Assembly (NCBI GenBank): GCA_013426805.1 | Contig: JACDZG010000046.1 | Location: 1-53,406 of the forward strand | Origin: Chromatiaceae bacterium | GTDB taxonomy: Bacteria > Pseudomonadota > Gammaproteobacteria > Chromatiales > Chromatiaceae | DNA length: 53,406 nucleotides | Direction of reading: 5' to 3' | In this document: piece after piece, positions 37,831-46,468 of the stretch | How the letters are laid out: each line of letters starts with the position of its first letter | Numbering within the stretch: position 1 is the stretch's first letter | Notes under the pieces: model-generated | Databases searched by the model: none | Told to the model about the DNA's origin: nothing | What the model saw: only the letters and a program-made list of their open reading frames with translations | Translations under genes and position numbers: made by a program

Positions 37831-38966
37831 TTCACGTCGTCCCACGCATCACCAGCGAGGCATCAGGGCCGGCGTACAGCGTCATGGCACTGTGCGGAGC
37901 ATTGCGGGATCAAGGCGCATCAACAAGGCTCGGTGTGCTCGAACCGGCTCCCGATCGATCGCTGCCGGATTGGGTAGAGGTGTTTCCGAACTCGAGTGGC
38001 CCTTTTCGGCTGGGGCGTTCGACGGGGCTGAAGAGCTGGCTGCGCGCCGCCGTTGAACGAGCCGAAGTCGACATTGTTCACAGCCACAGTTTATGGATGA
38101 TGCCCAATGTCTACCCCGGATGGGTTACGCAGGGAAGTGATGCACAGTTGGTGGTTTCGCCCCGAGGCACGCTGTCCGAGTGGGCACTGAACCACTCGCG
38201 CTGGAAGAAGCGAATGATGTGGGCGTTGCTTCAGGGGCCGGCCATCCGCGAGGCGGCGTGTTTTCACGCGACCGCAGAAAGCGAATACGAGGACATTCGC
38301 CGGGCCGGATTTAACCAGCCGGTGTGTATCATACCGAACGGCATTGCCGCGCCGTCACCACGGGGCGATTCCATCCGTACACGAGGAGGCCCGCGACGAT
38401 TGCTTTTCTTGAGCAGGATTCACCCAAAAAAGGGGCTCGAGAATCTCCTTCGTGCTTGGTCTGCCGTCGAGAGTCGCTATCCGGATTGGGAGCTTGAGAT
38501 CGTCGGCCCTGACAGCAATGGATACCTCGCCCGGTTGCAGGCATTGCAGCAGGAGTTGCGGTTAACGCGTGTCCATTTCCGCGGGCCTTTGTTTGGTGAG
38601 CAAAAATGGCAGGCATACCAGTCCGCCGATGTCTACGTGTTGCCGACTCTTTCCGAGAATTTCGCTATGACTGTGGCCGAGTCATTGGCTGCCGGCACCC
38701 CCGCGATCGTGACCAAGGGCGCCCCCTGGCAGGGCCTGGCAACGCATCAGGCAGGATGGTGGATCGACATTGGCGTCGATCCACTGGTGGCGTGCCTGGA
38801 GGATGCGATGGCGTGTTCGCGTGAATTGCTGCGTGAGAAGGGAATAAACGGGAAACTGTGGATGGAGCGGGATTTCTCCTGGGATCGCGTCGGCGGAATG
38901 ATGCTTGGTGTCTACAACTGGCTCCTAGACGGCGGCGATCGGCCTGCGCATGTGAGGTTCCCGTGA
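37821..38966 (+). CDS. Glycosyltransferase family 4
   Basis: A 381-aa GT-B enzyme beginning at GTG 37821 (VRLIHVVPRITSEASGPAYS). N-terminal region: VDIVHSHSLWMMPNVYPGWV and VVSPRGTLSEWALNHSRWKK, a signature of a common GT4 subfamily. C-terminal domain: LLFLSRIHPKKGLENLLRAW, LEIVGPDSNGYLARLQALQ, VYVLPTLSENFAMTVAESLA with E-x7-E (ENFAMTVAE), and GTPAIVTKGAPWQGLATHQ. Complete. The following 92 bases lead to the next gene. Sugar and acceptor unknown. Confidence 0.85.
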   Translation: MRLIHVVPRITSEASGPAYSVMALCGALRDQGASTRLGVLEPAPDRSLPDWVEVFPNSSGPFRLGRSTGLKSWLRAAVERAEVDIVHSHSLWMMPNVYPGWVTQGSDAQLVVSPRGTLSEWALNHSRWKKRMMWALLQGPAIREAACFHATAESEYEDIRRAGFNQPVCIIPNGIAAPSPRGDSIRTRGGPRRLLFLSRIHPKKGLENLLRAWSAVESRYPDWELEIVGPDSNGYLARLQALQQELRLTRVHFRGPLFGEQKWQAYQSADVYVLPTLSENFAMTVAESLAAGTPAIVTKGAPWQGLATHQAGWWIDIGVDPLVACLEDAMACSRELLREKGINGKLWMERDFSWDRVGGMMLGVYNWLLDGGDRPAHVRFP

Positions 38967-39058
38967 AAACTACAAACGACAATATCTGAGTTCGCTTTCG
39001 CTGGCGGAATACCTTTTCCGTAGACCGAGAGAATCAGTAACTAGAATTAGGAGGAAGT

Positions 39059-39721
39059 ATGTTGTCGCGAAAAGCTAAAAGTTTCATTTATGTGATGTTG
39101 GGACCGGCGATGAAGGTTAATGGTTTGGTTCACAGATTTTTCAAGCATCCAGACAGTAGTGCCGTGATACGTGTGCATCTCGGTCCGGGTCAAAAGAGAT
39201 ATATTCCAGGATGGTTGAATCTTGACGCGAACATGTTTACTGGTAAATGCGACGTTTGGGTAGATCTTCGAAACACTCTCCCGTTTCGAACAGGTGCTGT
39301 AGCGGCGTTCTACTCTCACCACATGGTTGAACACCTTCCAGATTTAGAGAAGCATTTCAAAGATGTTTATCGGTGTCTTCGTCCTGGGGGTGTCTATCGC
39401 GTCGCCGGTCCCAATGGCGACGCGGCGATTCGTAAGTTTGTTGAAGCTGACGCTGGGTGGTTTCCTGATTGGCCTGACAACAGGTATAGCATCGGTGGAA
39501 GGTTGGAGAACTTCATAATCTGCCGTGGAGAACATCGAACTATATTGACTGAGTCGTTCTTGTTTGAGTTGATGTCAAACGCTGGGTTTACTGATATTTC
39601 GAAAGTACTCCCTATGACAGAGACTAAGCACCCGGATCTTTTTCAAGATTGTCTTTCGTTCGAGTCCGAGAAAGATTTCGAAACCCCGAGAACTCTTGTT
39701 CTTGAGGCTGTGAAGAGCTGA
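39059..39721 (+). CDS. SAM-dependent methyltransferase (type 11-like)
   Basis: A 220-aa protein lacking the usual N-terminal motif I glycines in clear form; instead it has VIRVHLGPGQKRYIPGWLNL, DVWVDLRNTLPFRTGAVAAF, YSHHMVEHLPDLEKHFKDVY and RCLRPGGVYRVAGPNGDAAI. This fits the group of predicted methyltransferases in which LGPG replaces DxGxG. The start has an excellent ribosome-binding site (AGGAGGAAGT just before ATG). The gene is AT-rich. It is 10 bases before the next glycosyltransferase. Confidence 0.7.
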   Translation: MLSRKAKSFIYVMLGPAMKVNGLVHRFFKHPDSSAVIRVHLGPGQKRYIPGWLNLDANMFTGKCDVWVDLRNTLPFRTGAVAAFYSHHMVEHLPDLEKHFKDVYRCLRPGGVYRVAGPNGDAAIRKFVEADAGWFPDWPDNRYSIGGRLENFIICRGEHRTILTESFLFELMSNAGFTDISKVLPMTETKHPDLFQDCLSFESEKDFETPRTLVLEAVKS

Positions 39722-39731
39722 AGAGTTGCTA

Positions 39732-40616
39732 ATGGGAAACGTAAAGACTTTAGACAAATGCCCGATTTCGGTAATTCTTATCTCGCTAAACGAAGAGCAT
39801 AACATAGACGCGGTTTTAGACAACATTTGCGGTTGGGCTGAGGCTATTTTCCTTGTAGACAGCTTCAGTTCAGACAAGACTGTGGATATTGCTTTGGCAC
39901 GGGGTGTTAGTGTTGTCCAACGCAGCTTTAGAGGGTTCGGAGACCAGTGGAATTTCGCGTTGCAACATCTTCCATTGGAGACACCTTGGACGATGAAGCT
40001 GGATCCGGATGAGCGTTTGACAGAGCAGTTAAAAATGGAGATTAGGAGGGCGATCAGTGCTGGCGATGCTGATGGGCTTGAGGTCGAGCGTCGCCTTTGG
40101 TTTATGGGTAGAAGGCTGCCGGTGAGACAGAGACTGGTTCGCGTATGGCGTAACGGGAAATGCCGGTTCTCGGACGTACTGGTAAATGAACATCCGTTAG
40201 TAGAGGGGCGAGTCGTCTCTGTAACCGGCGAGCTGGAGCACCACGATAGCCCGAATCTACATCATTGGTTCGATAAGCAGAACCGATACTCAACTGCGGA
40301 GGCATTGAGTGCTTTTCAGGGAGCAGCCCTCGCGGAGATACCTCGGTTGCTAGGTACTGGCCTTCAACGCCGGATGTGGTTCAAGCGAGTGCTCAGGCAT
40401 TTCCCGATGCGATGGTTCTTAGTGCTCGCATACTGTCTGCTTGTCCAGGGCGCATGGCGGGCAGGCCGTGTTGGCTGGATCTGGGCTTCCCTGCGTGCCC
40501 ATGTATATCGGATGCGTGCCTTGAAGCTGCTCGAAATGCGCATGAAGGGTCAAGCGATGCAGCTTCCTGCCAAGGCCGTTGGTCCGCCACATCCTGGGGC
40601 GCGTCAGGCTGATTGA
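39732..40616 (+). CDS. Glycosyltransferase family 2 (WaaE/KdtX-like)
   Basis: A 294-aa GT-A enzyme. ISVILISLNEEHNIDAVLDN, WAEAIFLVDSFSSDKTVDIA, FRGFGDQWNFALQHLPLETP and WTMKLDPDERLTEQLKMEI (DxD-like DPDE) are characteristic of the LPS beta-1,4-glucosyltransferase-like group of GT2. Near the C-terminus FPMRWFLVLAYCLLVQGAWR is hydrophobic and may be a membrane anchor. ATG 39732 is preferred over TTG 39726. The 339 bases that follow are non-coding. Confidence 0.82.
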   Translation: MGNVKTLDKCPISVILISLNEEHNIDAVLDNICGWAEAIFLVDSFSSDKTVDIALARGVSVVQRSFRGFGDQWNFALQHLPLETPWTMKLDPDERLTEQLKMEIRRAISAGDADGLEVERRLWFMGRRLPVRQRLVRVWRNGKCRFSDVLVNEHPLVEGRVVSVTGELEHHDSPNLHHWFDKQNRYSTAEALSAFQGAALAEIPRLLGTGLQRRMWFKRVLRHFPMRWFLVLAYCLLVQGAWRAGRVGWIWASLRAHVYRMRALKLLEMRMKGQAMQLPAKAVGPPHPGARQAD

Positions 40617-40955
40617 TGGAGGCTCTCTAGACTAGTTTTCGTCGCTTTGTTGACCCACTCCGCGTGGTGGGAAATTCAACGGTGGGCGTTCCAACGGCCG
40701 TATCAGGGATCTGTCTATTGTTTAGGGGTTTTTCGTAGCCAATAAGCTCTTGAAAAGGCTTGGGATCTATAGTTTTGGGGTCGATCCTGTTTCATTGCGA
40801 TTTTTCGATGCGTTCGCACTTCGGGCGAGCCTATTGCCGTTCCATTCGCTGCGAGTCGGAGCGGCGTTGCGCCTGTAGTGACGATTTTTTTGCAACTCCC
40901 TGAAGGCAGGTTAGCCAAAGGAGTCGCCAGCTTGTGAACTCGGAGCAGGATCATA
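40617..40955 (+). other. Non-coding gap of 339 bases
   Basis: I see no gene, repeat family or clear hairpin here. It separates the AT-richer methyltransferase and glycosyltransferase pair from two FkbM genes of higher GC content, so a promoter could lie in it. Confidence 0.4.
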
Positions 40956-41759
40956 ATGGCGAAAGTTCGGAAATTTTTTAATAACATCCTAAACCCTAAT
41001 GCCTTGCGTGTACTCGGGCTCCGGAGGTACGTGCGGATGGTTATGACCTTCCTCGTCAAGCTTCCGGCGATTGCTCGTTCGGGCGACCTGCGACCGCTTG
41101 ATCGTGCGATGGCCGAACTTGTGACAGAGTTTCGGTTTCGGGGTCGTACTCTGCGATTCGATTGTGCTTACAGCGACGCTCTCATCATGGATGGTTCATA
41201 TGCTTTTGGGATCGTGCGGGAGATCCTGATCCGGGACTGTTACTTCCGTTACTTACCAGAGGACGTTCTTAACGGACTCGGCAACGTCGTCGATCTTGGC
41301 GCTAATCGGGGTCTGTTCACAACGCTCTCGGCAGCTTCAGCGGAGCGGGTGCTGAGTGTCGAGGCCGATCCGGCATTCCGGCCTGTGATAGAGCACAACG
41401 TCCGAATGAACGGTTTCGACCATGTGACGGTAGCGACGGTGTTCGTGGGCTCCGGCGGGGCGCTGGGTGACCTCATTCGCGGGGAGGTAGACTTCGCGGG
41501 GCTGCTGGATCGTCACGGATTCGATAAGGTGGATTTGCTAAAGATGGACATCGAAGGCAGTGAGTTCGCGCTGTTTTCTCACCCTGAGTGGTTACCCCGG
41601 GTGCAACGAATCTGTATGGAGGTGCATCGGGCACATGGCCGGGTTGAGCAGATTCGTTCGTGCCTTGAAGCGCATCGTTTCCATCTGGCATTTGCGGATA
41701 GCAATTTGCGACGGGTGGGTCCGATGGACGGATACGAGTTTCTTTATGCCTGGCGGTGA
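40956..41759 (+). CDS. FkbM-family methyltransferase (3)
   Basis: A 267-aa protein. The N-terminal lead (about 95 residues) includes DCAYSDALIMDGSYAFGIVR. Then SAM motif GNVVDLGANRGLFTTLSAAS, VLSVEADPAFRPVIEHNVRM, LLKMDIEGSEFALFSHPEWL (FkbM MDIEGSE) and RICMEVHRAHGRVEQIRSCL. These are the defining FkbM motifs. Its stop lies at the beginning of the frame that contains the next FkbM gene. The methyl acceptor is unknown, probably a sugar hydroxyl. Confidence 0.85.
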   Translation: MAKVRKFFNNILNPNALRVLGLRRYVRMVMTFLVKLPAIARSGDLRPLDRAMAELVTEFRFRGRTLRFDCAYSDALIMDGSYAFGIVREILIRDCYFRYLPEDVLNGLGNVVDLGANRGLFTTLSAASAERVLSVEADPAFRPVIEHNVRMNGFDHVTVATVFVGSGGALGDLIRGEVDFAGLLDRHGFDKVDLLKMDIEGSEFALFSHPEWLPRVQRICMEVHRAHGRVEQIRSCLEAHRFHLAFADSNLRRVGPMDGYEFLYAWR

Positions 41760-41878
41760 TCGTTTTTGTCCAAGGGAGCGGGAGCTGGGGTCGCGGGGCT
41801 GAACCGCCGGCTATTGCTTCGGGTGGGGCGTTTACGTTGATCGAGGCGCGGCAATGTGACTGGCGCTGCGCTGGAGCG

Positions 41879-42772
41879 ATGGATTGGAACGTGATGAGAC
41901 TATATCGACTACTGTCGTTTGTATGGAACCACCCGTTGAATGCCAATGGGAAATGGGCAGCGATTGGGCGTGTGGCGCGCTGGCAGCTCGCATCGCGTTT
42001 GATGGAGGGTCCCGTTGCCTTCCCGTACGTTGAGGGGACTCGGTTGTTCGCGTCGCGCGGCATGACGGGTGCGACGGGTAACTGGTATTGCGGTTTGCAT
42101 GAACTGAACGATATGGCATTCGTTCTGCACCTGCTCCGTGAGGATGACCTCTTTGTCGATGTCGGCGCCAACATTGGAAGCTACACAATAATGGCCCTTT
42201 CAGGGGAGGGCGTCCGTGTTACATCGATAGAGCCGATTCCGGAGACCTTCGCTCACCTCGAACGAAACCTTGCTTTGAATGGGTTTGGAAAGCGTGTCAA
42301 CGCTTGCTGCCTGGGGCTGTCTGATCACGTTTCCTCACTGCGCTTCACGGTCGGCTTGGGCTGCGTGAACCACGTGGTCACCAAGGGCGAGGACGTGGCT
42401 TCGGTCGAGGTTACCGTGACGACTCTGGATAGCTTGGTTGGATCAGATGTGCCCACCCTGATCAAGATCGATGTCGAGGGCCACGAGCGCGCGGTGTTGC
42501 GGGGCGCGACGCGCACCTTGGCGGATCGGCGCTTGCTTGCGGTAATCATGGAGATCAACGGTAGCGGCGCGCGTTATGGTGTTGATGACAACGAATTGGT
42601 CGATGTCATGCGAGACAATAAGTTCTCTCCCTATGGCTATGATCCTTTTGCCAGGGCGTTGATTAAGGCGGATCGGTCTGGGGGCAACATGATTTTTGTT
42701 CGGGATGTCGAGGCGGTGTCCCGGCGTGTGTCGACGGCACGACGGTTTAGGCTGGTGAATGGGGAGATTTGA
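41879..42772 (+). CDS. FkbM-family methyltransferase (4)
   Basis: A 297-aa enzyme with DDLFVDVGANIGSYTIMALS (SAM motif I), VTSIEPIPETFAHLERNLAL, NGFGKRVNACCLGLSDHVSS, VTVTTLDSLVGSDVPTLIKI and DVEGHERAVLRGATRTLADR. FkbM family. The frame is open upstream to GTG 41756, overlapping the previous stop, but the extra 41 residues are unlike family members, so ATG 41879 (MDWNVMRLYRLLS), with GGAG just upstream, is chosen; ATG 41894 is another option. It is not a recent duplicate of gene (3). Confidence 0.82.
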   Translation: MDWNVMRLYRLLSFVWNHPLNANGKWAAIGRVARWQLASRLMEGPVAFPYVEGTRLFASRGMTGATGNWYCGLHELNDMAFVLHLLREDDLFVDVGANIGSYTIMALSGEGVRVTSIEPIPETFAHLERNLALNGFGKRVNACCLGLSDHVSSLRFTVGLGCVNHVVTKGEDVASVEVTVTTLDSLVGSDVPTLIKIDVEGHERAVLRGATRTLADRRLLAVIMEINGSGARYGVDDNELVDVMRDNKFSPYGYDPFARALIKADRSGGNMIFVRDVEAVSRRVSTARRFRLVNGEI

Positions 42773-42829
42773 GTCCGTGGTTAGGGCGATGACCGCAGTG
42801 CAATTCACCATTTCGAAGGACGTAACGCG

Positions 42830-45217
42830 TTGAAGCAAATCTTGCAGAATCTCAACGACGGCAGCACAGATCTGGCGGAGGTACCTTGCCCTCACGTTGG
42901 CCGCGGAGCAGTGTTGATCCGCACCACGCGCTCCCTGGTTTCGGCCGGTACCGAGCGCATGCTGGTGGACTTCGGCAGGGCGAATCCGATCGAGAAAGCG
43001 CGCCAGCAGCCGGACAAGGTGCGGCAGGTGTTGGAGAAGGTGAAGACCGACGGCCTGGTGCCGACGTTGGAGGCGGTGCGCAACAAGCTTGAGCAGCCGC
43101 TGGCGTTGGGCTACTGCAACGTCGGTGTGGTTGCGGAGTTGGGCGCATGTGCGGCGGGCTTTGCGCTCGGCGATCGTGTCGCGTCCAACGGCAAGCATGC
43201 CGAGATGGTGAGCGTGCCGGTGAACCTCTGCGCGCGGATCCCAGACGCGGTGTCGGACGAGGCGGCGGCCTTTACCGTCATCGGGGCGATTGCTTTGCAG
43301 GGCATTCGGCTGGTGGCGCCGACCTTGGGCGAGGCGGTGGTGGTAACCGGGCTGGGGTTGATCGGGTTGATGACGGTCCAGTTGCTGCGGGCGCACGGCT
43401 GCCGGGTTTTGGGCATCGACATGGATTCGGCCAAGCTGGCGTTGGCGCGGCAGTTCGGCGCCGAGACGGTGGATCTGTCGGCCGGGCAAGATCCGGTGAC
43501 GGTGGCCGAGGGCTTCTCGCGCGGTCGCGGGGTGGATGCCGTGATCATCACGGCCGCGACCCGTAGCAACGAGCCGGCACATCAGGCGGCGCTCATGTGC
43601 CGCAAGCGCGGGCGGATCGTCCTGGTGGGCGTGGTTGGGCTGGAGTTGTCGCGGGCTGATTTCTACGAGAAGGAGCTGAGCTTTCAGGTCTCCTGCTCCT
43701 ACGGGCCGGGGCGCTATGACCCGCTCTACGAGGAGCAGGGGCAGGATTATCCGATCGGCTTCGTGCGCTGGACCGAGCAGCGCAACTTCGAGGCGGTACT
43801 AGACATGCTGGCCGACGGGCGGCTGGATGTCGGGCCGCTGGTGTCGCATCGGTTTGCGTTGGCCGATGCCGAGCGGGCCTATGCCGTGGTCGGCGGCGCC
43901 GAGCCCTCGTTGGGGATTGTGCTGGAATATCCCGGTGGGGATGCGGGGCGGTTGCTGGAGCGGACGGTGCCGCTTGCGGGCACCCGATCCCACCAACACG
44001 CGCCCGCGCTTCCAGACAATCCCGCGCCCGCGCTTCCAGAGAAACTCGCTCCCACGCTCCGCGTGGGAGTGTCGTCCGGACGCTCCGCGTCCCGTACCCC
44101 GCCCCGTTCCCCAACGGTGAGCTTTATCGGCTCCGGCAACTACGCATCAGGTGTCTTGATCCCCGCCTTCAAAACCGCGGGCGCACGCCTAGTCGCAGTC
44201 GCCTCCAGCGGCGGGGTGAGCGGGGTCCATGCCGGGAAGAAGTTCGGCTTCGCGCGCACCACGACGGATACGGAGGCGCTGTTCGCGGATGGGGATTCGG
44301 ATGCCCTGGTGATTACGACCCGGCACGACAGCCATGCGCGGATGGTTCTGCAGGGGTTGGCAGCAGGGAAGGCGGTGTTTGTCGAGAAGCCGCTGTGTTT
44401 GACGTTGGGGGAGCTGGGGGAGATTGAGGTTGCGCTGGGGTTGGTGGCACGGGACGCGGAGCGTCGAGACGACACTCCCACGCGGAGCGTGGGAGCGAGT
44501 GACGCGCTTCGCGTGGGAGTGAGTAGTTCGCTTCGCGTGGGAGCGAGTTCGAGTAGGGAGGAGAGTGGCGGGGCGCCCTCAATGCCTCAGTGCCTTAGCG
44601 CCTCGGTGACTTCTCCCGGTGCATCGGTGCCTCTTTTGATGGTCGGCTTCAATCGCCGGTTCGCGCCGCAGGTGCAGAAGATGAAGGTGCTGTTGGCAGG
44701 TGTGACCGGGCCGAAGGCGTTCGTGATGACGGTGAACGCTGGCGCGATTCCGGCGGATCACTGGACGCAGGATCCGGCCGTCGGCGGCGGGCGCATCATC
44801 GGCGAAGCCTGCCACTTCATCGACCTGTTGCGGTTTTTGGCCGGCGTACCGATCGCGCGCGCCGAGGCGCTGGCGATGGATTCGGCCACCGGCGATTCGG
44901 TCAGCATCAGCCTGGGTTTCACCGACGGCTCGATCGGCACGGTGCATTACCTCGCCAACGGCAGCAAGGCGTTCCCGAAGGAGCGGCTCGAGGTCTTCGC
45001 CGCCGGGCGGGTGCTGCAACTGGACAACTTCCGTCGCCTCGTCGGGTTCGGCTGGCCCGGCTTCAAGTCCATGAACCTCTGGCGCCAGGACAAGGGACAG
45101 CGCGCCTGCGCCGCCGCCTTCGTCGAAGCGCTGCGCAACGGCGGGCCCACGCCGATTGCGTTGGAGGAGATCCTGGAGGTCAGTCGGGTGGCGATCGAGG
45201 TTGCGAAACCTGCGTGA
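42830..45217 (+). CDS. Bi-domain oxidoreductase (Zn-type dehydrogenase + Gfo/Idh/MocA) with two in-frame repeat insertions
   Basis: This 795-aa fusion has an N-terminal MDR/alcohol-dehydrogenase-like domain (LVSAGTERMLVDFGRANPIE, EQPLALGYCNVGVVAELG, VTGLGLIGLMTVQLLRAHGC) and a C-terminal Gfo/Idh/MocA domain (VSFIGSGNYASGVLIPAFKT, VFVEKPLCLTLGELGEIE, MVGFNRRFAPQVQKMKVLLA, IIGEACHFIDLLRFLAG). The family occurs in EPS and O-antigen loci and probably acts on a nucleotide sugar. The normal length is about 710 aa. The extra residues are a repeat in the interdomain linker (about residues 386-425) and a second one inside the Gfo/Idh domain (about 542-600). TTG 42830 gives the conserved MKQILQNLNDG start. 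Confidence 0.85.
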   Translation: MKQILQNLNDGSTDLAEVPCPHVGRGAVLIRTTRSLVSAGTERMLVDFGRANPIEKARQQPDKVRQVLEKVKTDGLVPTLEAVRNKLEQPLALGYCNVGVVAELGACAAGFALGDRVASNGKHAEMVSVPVNLCARIPDAVSDEAAAFTVIGAIALQGIRLVAPTLGEAVVVTGLGLIGLMTVQLLRAHGCRVLGIDMDSAKLALARQFGAETVDLSAGQDPVTVAEGFSRGRGVDAVIITAATRSNEPAHQAALMCRKRGRIVLVGVVGLELSRADFYEKELSFQVSCSYGPGRYDPLYEEQGQDYPIGFVRWTEQRNFEAVLDMLADGRLDVGPLVSHRFALADAERAYAVVGGAEPSLGIVLEYPGGDAGRLLERTVPLAGTRSHQHAPALPDNPAPALPEKLAPTLRVGVSSGRSASRTPPRSPTVSFIGSGNYASGVLIPAFKTAGARLVAVASSGGVSGVHAGKKFGFARTTTDTEALFADGDSDALVITTRHDSHARMVLQGLAAGKAVFVEKPLCLTLGELGEIEVALGLVARDAERRDDTPTRSVGASDALRVGVSSSLRVGASSSREESGGAPSMPQCLSASVTSPGASVPLLMVGFNRRFAPQVQKMKVLLAGVTGPKAFVMTVNAGAIPADHWTQDPAVGGGRIIGEACHFIDLLRFLAGVPIARAEALAMDSATGDSVSISLGFTDGSIGTVHYLANGSKAFPKERLEVFAAGRVLQLDNFRRLVGFGWPGFKSMNLWRQDKGQRACAAAFVEALRNGGPTPIALEEILEVSRVAIEVAKPA
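43985..44115 (+). repeat. In-frame REP family A insertion in the linker of the bi-domain oxidoreductase
   Basis: Contains the double hairpin at 44049-44069 (ctcccacgc, tcc, gcgtgggag) and 44078-44092 (ggacgc, tcc, gcgtcc). It is preceded by two direct copies of cgcgcccgcgcttccaga. It is translated as a Pro/Ser/Arg-rich linker between the two enzyme domains. Confidence 0.85.
44450..44630 (+). repeat. In-frame REP family A insertion inside the Gfo/Idh domain of the bi-domain oxidoreductase
   Basis: Three tandem palindromic pieces: 44475-44495 (ctcccacgc, gga, gcgtgggag) and two further half copies (cttcgcgtgggag, about 44507-44545). A Ser-rich stretch follows. It lies between GELGEIEVALG and LLMVGFNRRFAPQ, where relatives have only a short loop. 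Confidence 0.8.
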
Positions 45218-45273
45218 TGTGCTTTTGATTGCATGACCACGAACCTGTACGATCGTTGTAACTAAAGGCACTC

Positions 45274-45726
45274 ATGCTTCTGATATATCTTGATATCTGC
45301 TGCTTCAACCGACCGTTTGACGATCAGAGTCAGCTGTTGGTCCGGCTGCAGACTGAGGCGAAATTATTCGTTCAAGATGGGATCCGAAAGGGTGACTATG
45401 GGTTGGTTTGGTCAGCAATACTCGATCTTGAGAACGGTGCGAATCCTGACATTGAGCGTCGCGATGCGATCCAGGCATGGAGGTCTTTGGCGACGATCGA
45501 TATCGAAACGAACCCTCGGGTCGAGGCAGTCGCTGAAGAGCTTGCAGGCAGGGGCGTAAAGTCCATGGACGCTCTCCATGTTGCGAGCGCGATCGAAGCC
45601 GACGCGATCTGGTTCTTGACCACAGACCATGCCTTATTACGCAAAACCAAGCATGAAAGGCGGGTGAGGGTCGCCGACCCCGTGGATTTTATTGGCTCAC
45701 TACAGAATTCAAATGATGAGAACTGA
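45274..45726 (+). CDS. PIN-domain ribonuclease toxin (VapC-like)
   Basis: A 150-aa PIN protein. LIYLDICCFNRPFDDQSQLL carries the first Asp, GLVWSAILDLENGANPD the Glu-containing middle helix, and KSMDALHVASAIEADAIWFL plus TTDHALL the last two Asp residues (DALH, TTD). All four acidic positions are present, so the fold looks functional. PIN toxins cleave RNA. The antitoxin partner lies downstream and overlaps by 14 bases, a known order for this subfamily. The pair sits between two polysaccharide genes. Confidence 0.85.
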   Translation: MLLIYLDICCFNRPFDDQSQLLVRLQTEAKLFVQDGIRKGDYGLVWSAILDLENGANPDIERRDAIQAWRSLATIDIETNPRVEAVAEELAGRGVKSMDALHVASAIEADAIWFLTTDHALLRKTKHERRVRVADPVDFIGSLQNSNDEN

Positions 45727-45922
45727 TGCGGAGATAAGGTCCGACGGGATCCGGTTATTGACGGATGCCTTAGGTTCCGTAGAAGCGGAACGATTTATCG
45801 CGCTCATCAATCGTGAGCGGTTCGATTACACGCGATGGCGGCAGACACAATGGGAGGATGAAACGGTCGCATCTTTGGCGCATCGAGCCCGTGTCCTGAG
45901 AGAGCGAACCAGCGGAAGCTGA
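45713..45922 (+). CDS. Small antitoxin partner of the PIN toxin
   Basis: The 69-aa protein MMRTDAEIRSDGIRLLTDAL, GSVEAERFIALINRERFDYT, RWRQTQWEDETVASLAHRA belongs to a short family regularly encoded next to PIN toxins. It is mostly helical and has no obvious DNA-binding fold. ATG 45713 (or 45716) lies within the end of the toxin gene, so translation is coupled. Confidence 0.75.
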   Translation: MMRTDAEIRSDGIRLLTDALGSVEAERFIALINRERFDYTRWRQTQWEDETVASLAHRARVLRERTSGS

Positions 45923-45940
45923 AGCTCGGAGGATTGCTGA

Positions 45941-46384
45941 ATGACGATGACCAATCTTTACGAGCACGACATTCATGCCTGGACACAACAGACTGCGGAG
46001 CTGCTCCGGCAACGCCGATTCCAGGAGTTGGACATCGAGCATTTAGTCGAGGAGCTGGAAACGATGGGGCGTCGCGATCGCCAGGAGTTGGTCAGCCGGC
46101 TGAAAATTCTCCTGGGGCATCTGCTCAAATGGCAGTACCAGCCAGCGCATCGATCCAGTTCCTGGCGAGGTTCCATCCTGGAGCAAAGGCTACGCATACG
46201 CGACCTGCTTCAGGACTCTCCCAGCCTCAAGCCTCTGTTCGCAGAGGCTGCCGCGTCCGCCTATCGAGATGGCGCGACATTGGCGAGCAAGGAAACCGGA
46301 TTGTCGCCGGCGCACTTCCCCGAGGTGTTGCCTTACGCGCTGGATCGTTTGCTGGAGGACGATTGGTTGCCTGGAGATGCCTGA
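45941..46384 (+). CDS. DUF29-family protein
   Basis: A 147-aa protein with the full DUF29 signature: LYEHDIHAWTQQTAELLRQR, ELDIEHLVEELETMGRRDRQ, LLGHLLKWQYQPAHRSSSWR, ILEQRLRIRDLLQDSPSLKP, and a C-terminal Pro-containing segment FPEVLPYALDRLLEDDWLP. The family is common in cyanobacteria and purple sulfur bacteria and is of unknown function; it is often found near toxin-antitoxin genes and repeats. GGAGG lies just before the ATG. It follows the PIN pair by 18 bases. Confidence 0.88.
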   Translation: MTMTNLYEHDIHAWTQQTAELLRQRRFQELDIEHLVEELETMGRRDRQELVSRLKILLGHLLKWQYQPAHRSSSWRGSILEQRLRIRDLLQDSPSLKPLFAEAAASAYRDGATLASKETGLSPAHFPEVLPYALDRLLEDDWLPGDA

Positions 46385-46468
46385 CATGCCACCCTGCATC
46401 CCCTCGCTGAATCCGACCTCAATCCCTTGGCGAGTCACATCATTTCGACTGCTTGGAGTCGGAGAGTG

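Noticed and set aside
41756-41878. Upstream GTG start for the fourth FkbM protein
   Set aside because: The added 41 residues have no counterpart in FkbM proteins. ATG 41879 with GGAG just upstream is a better start.
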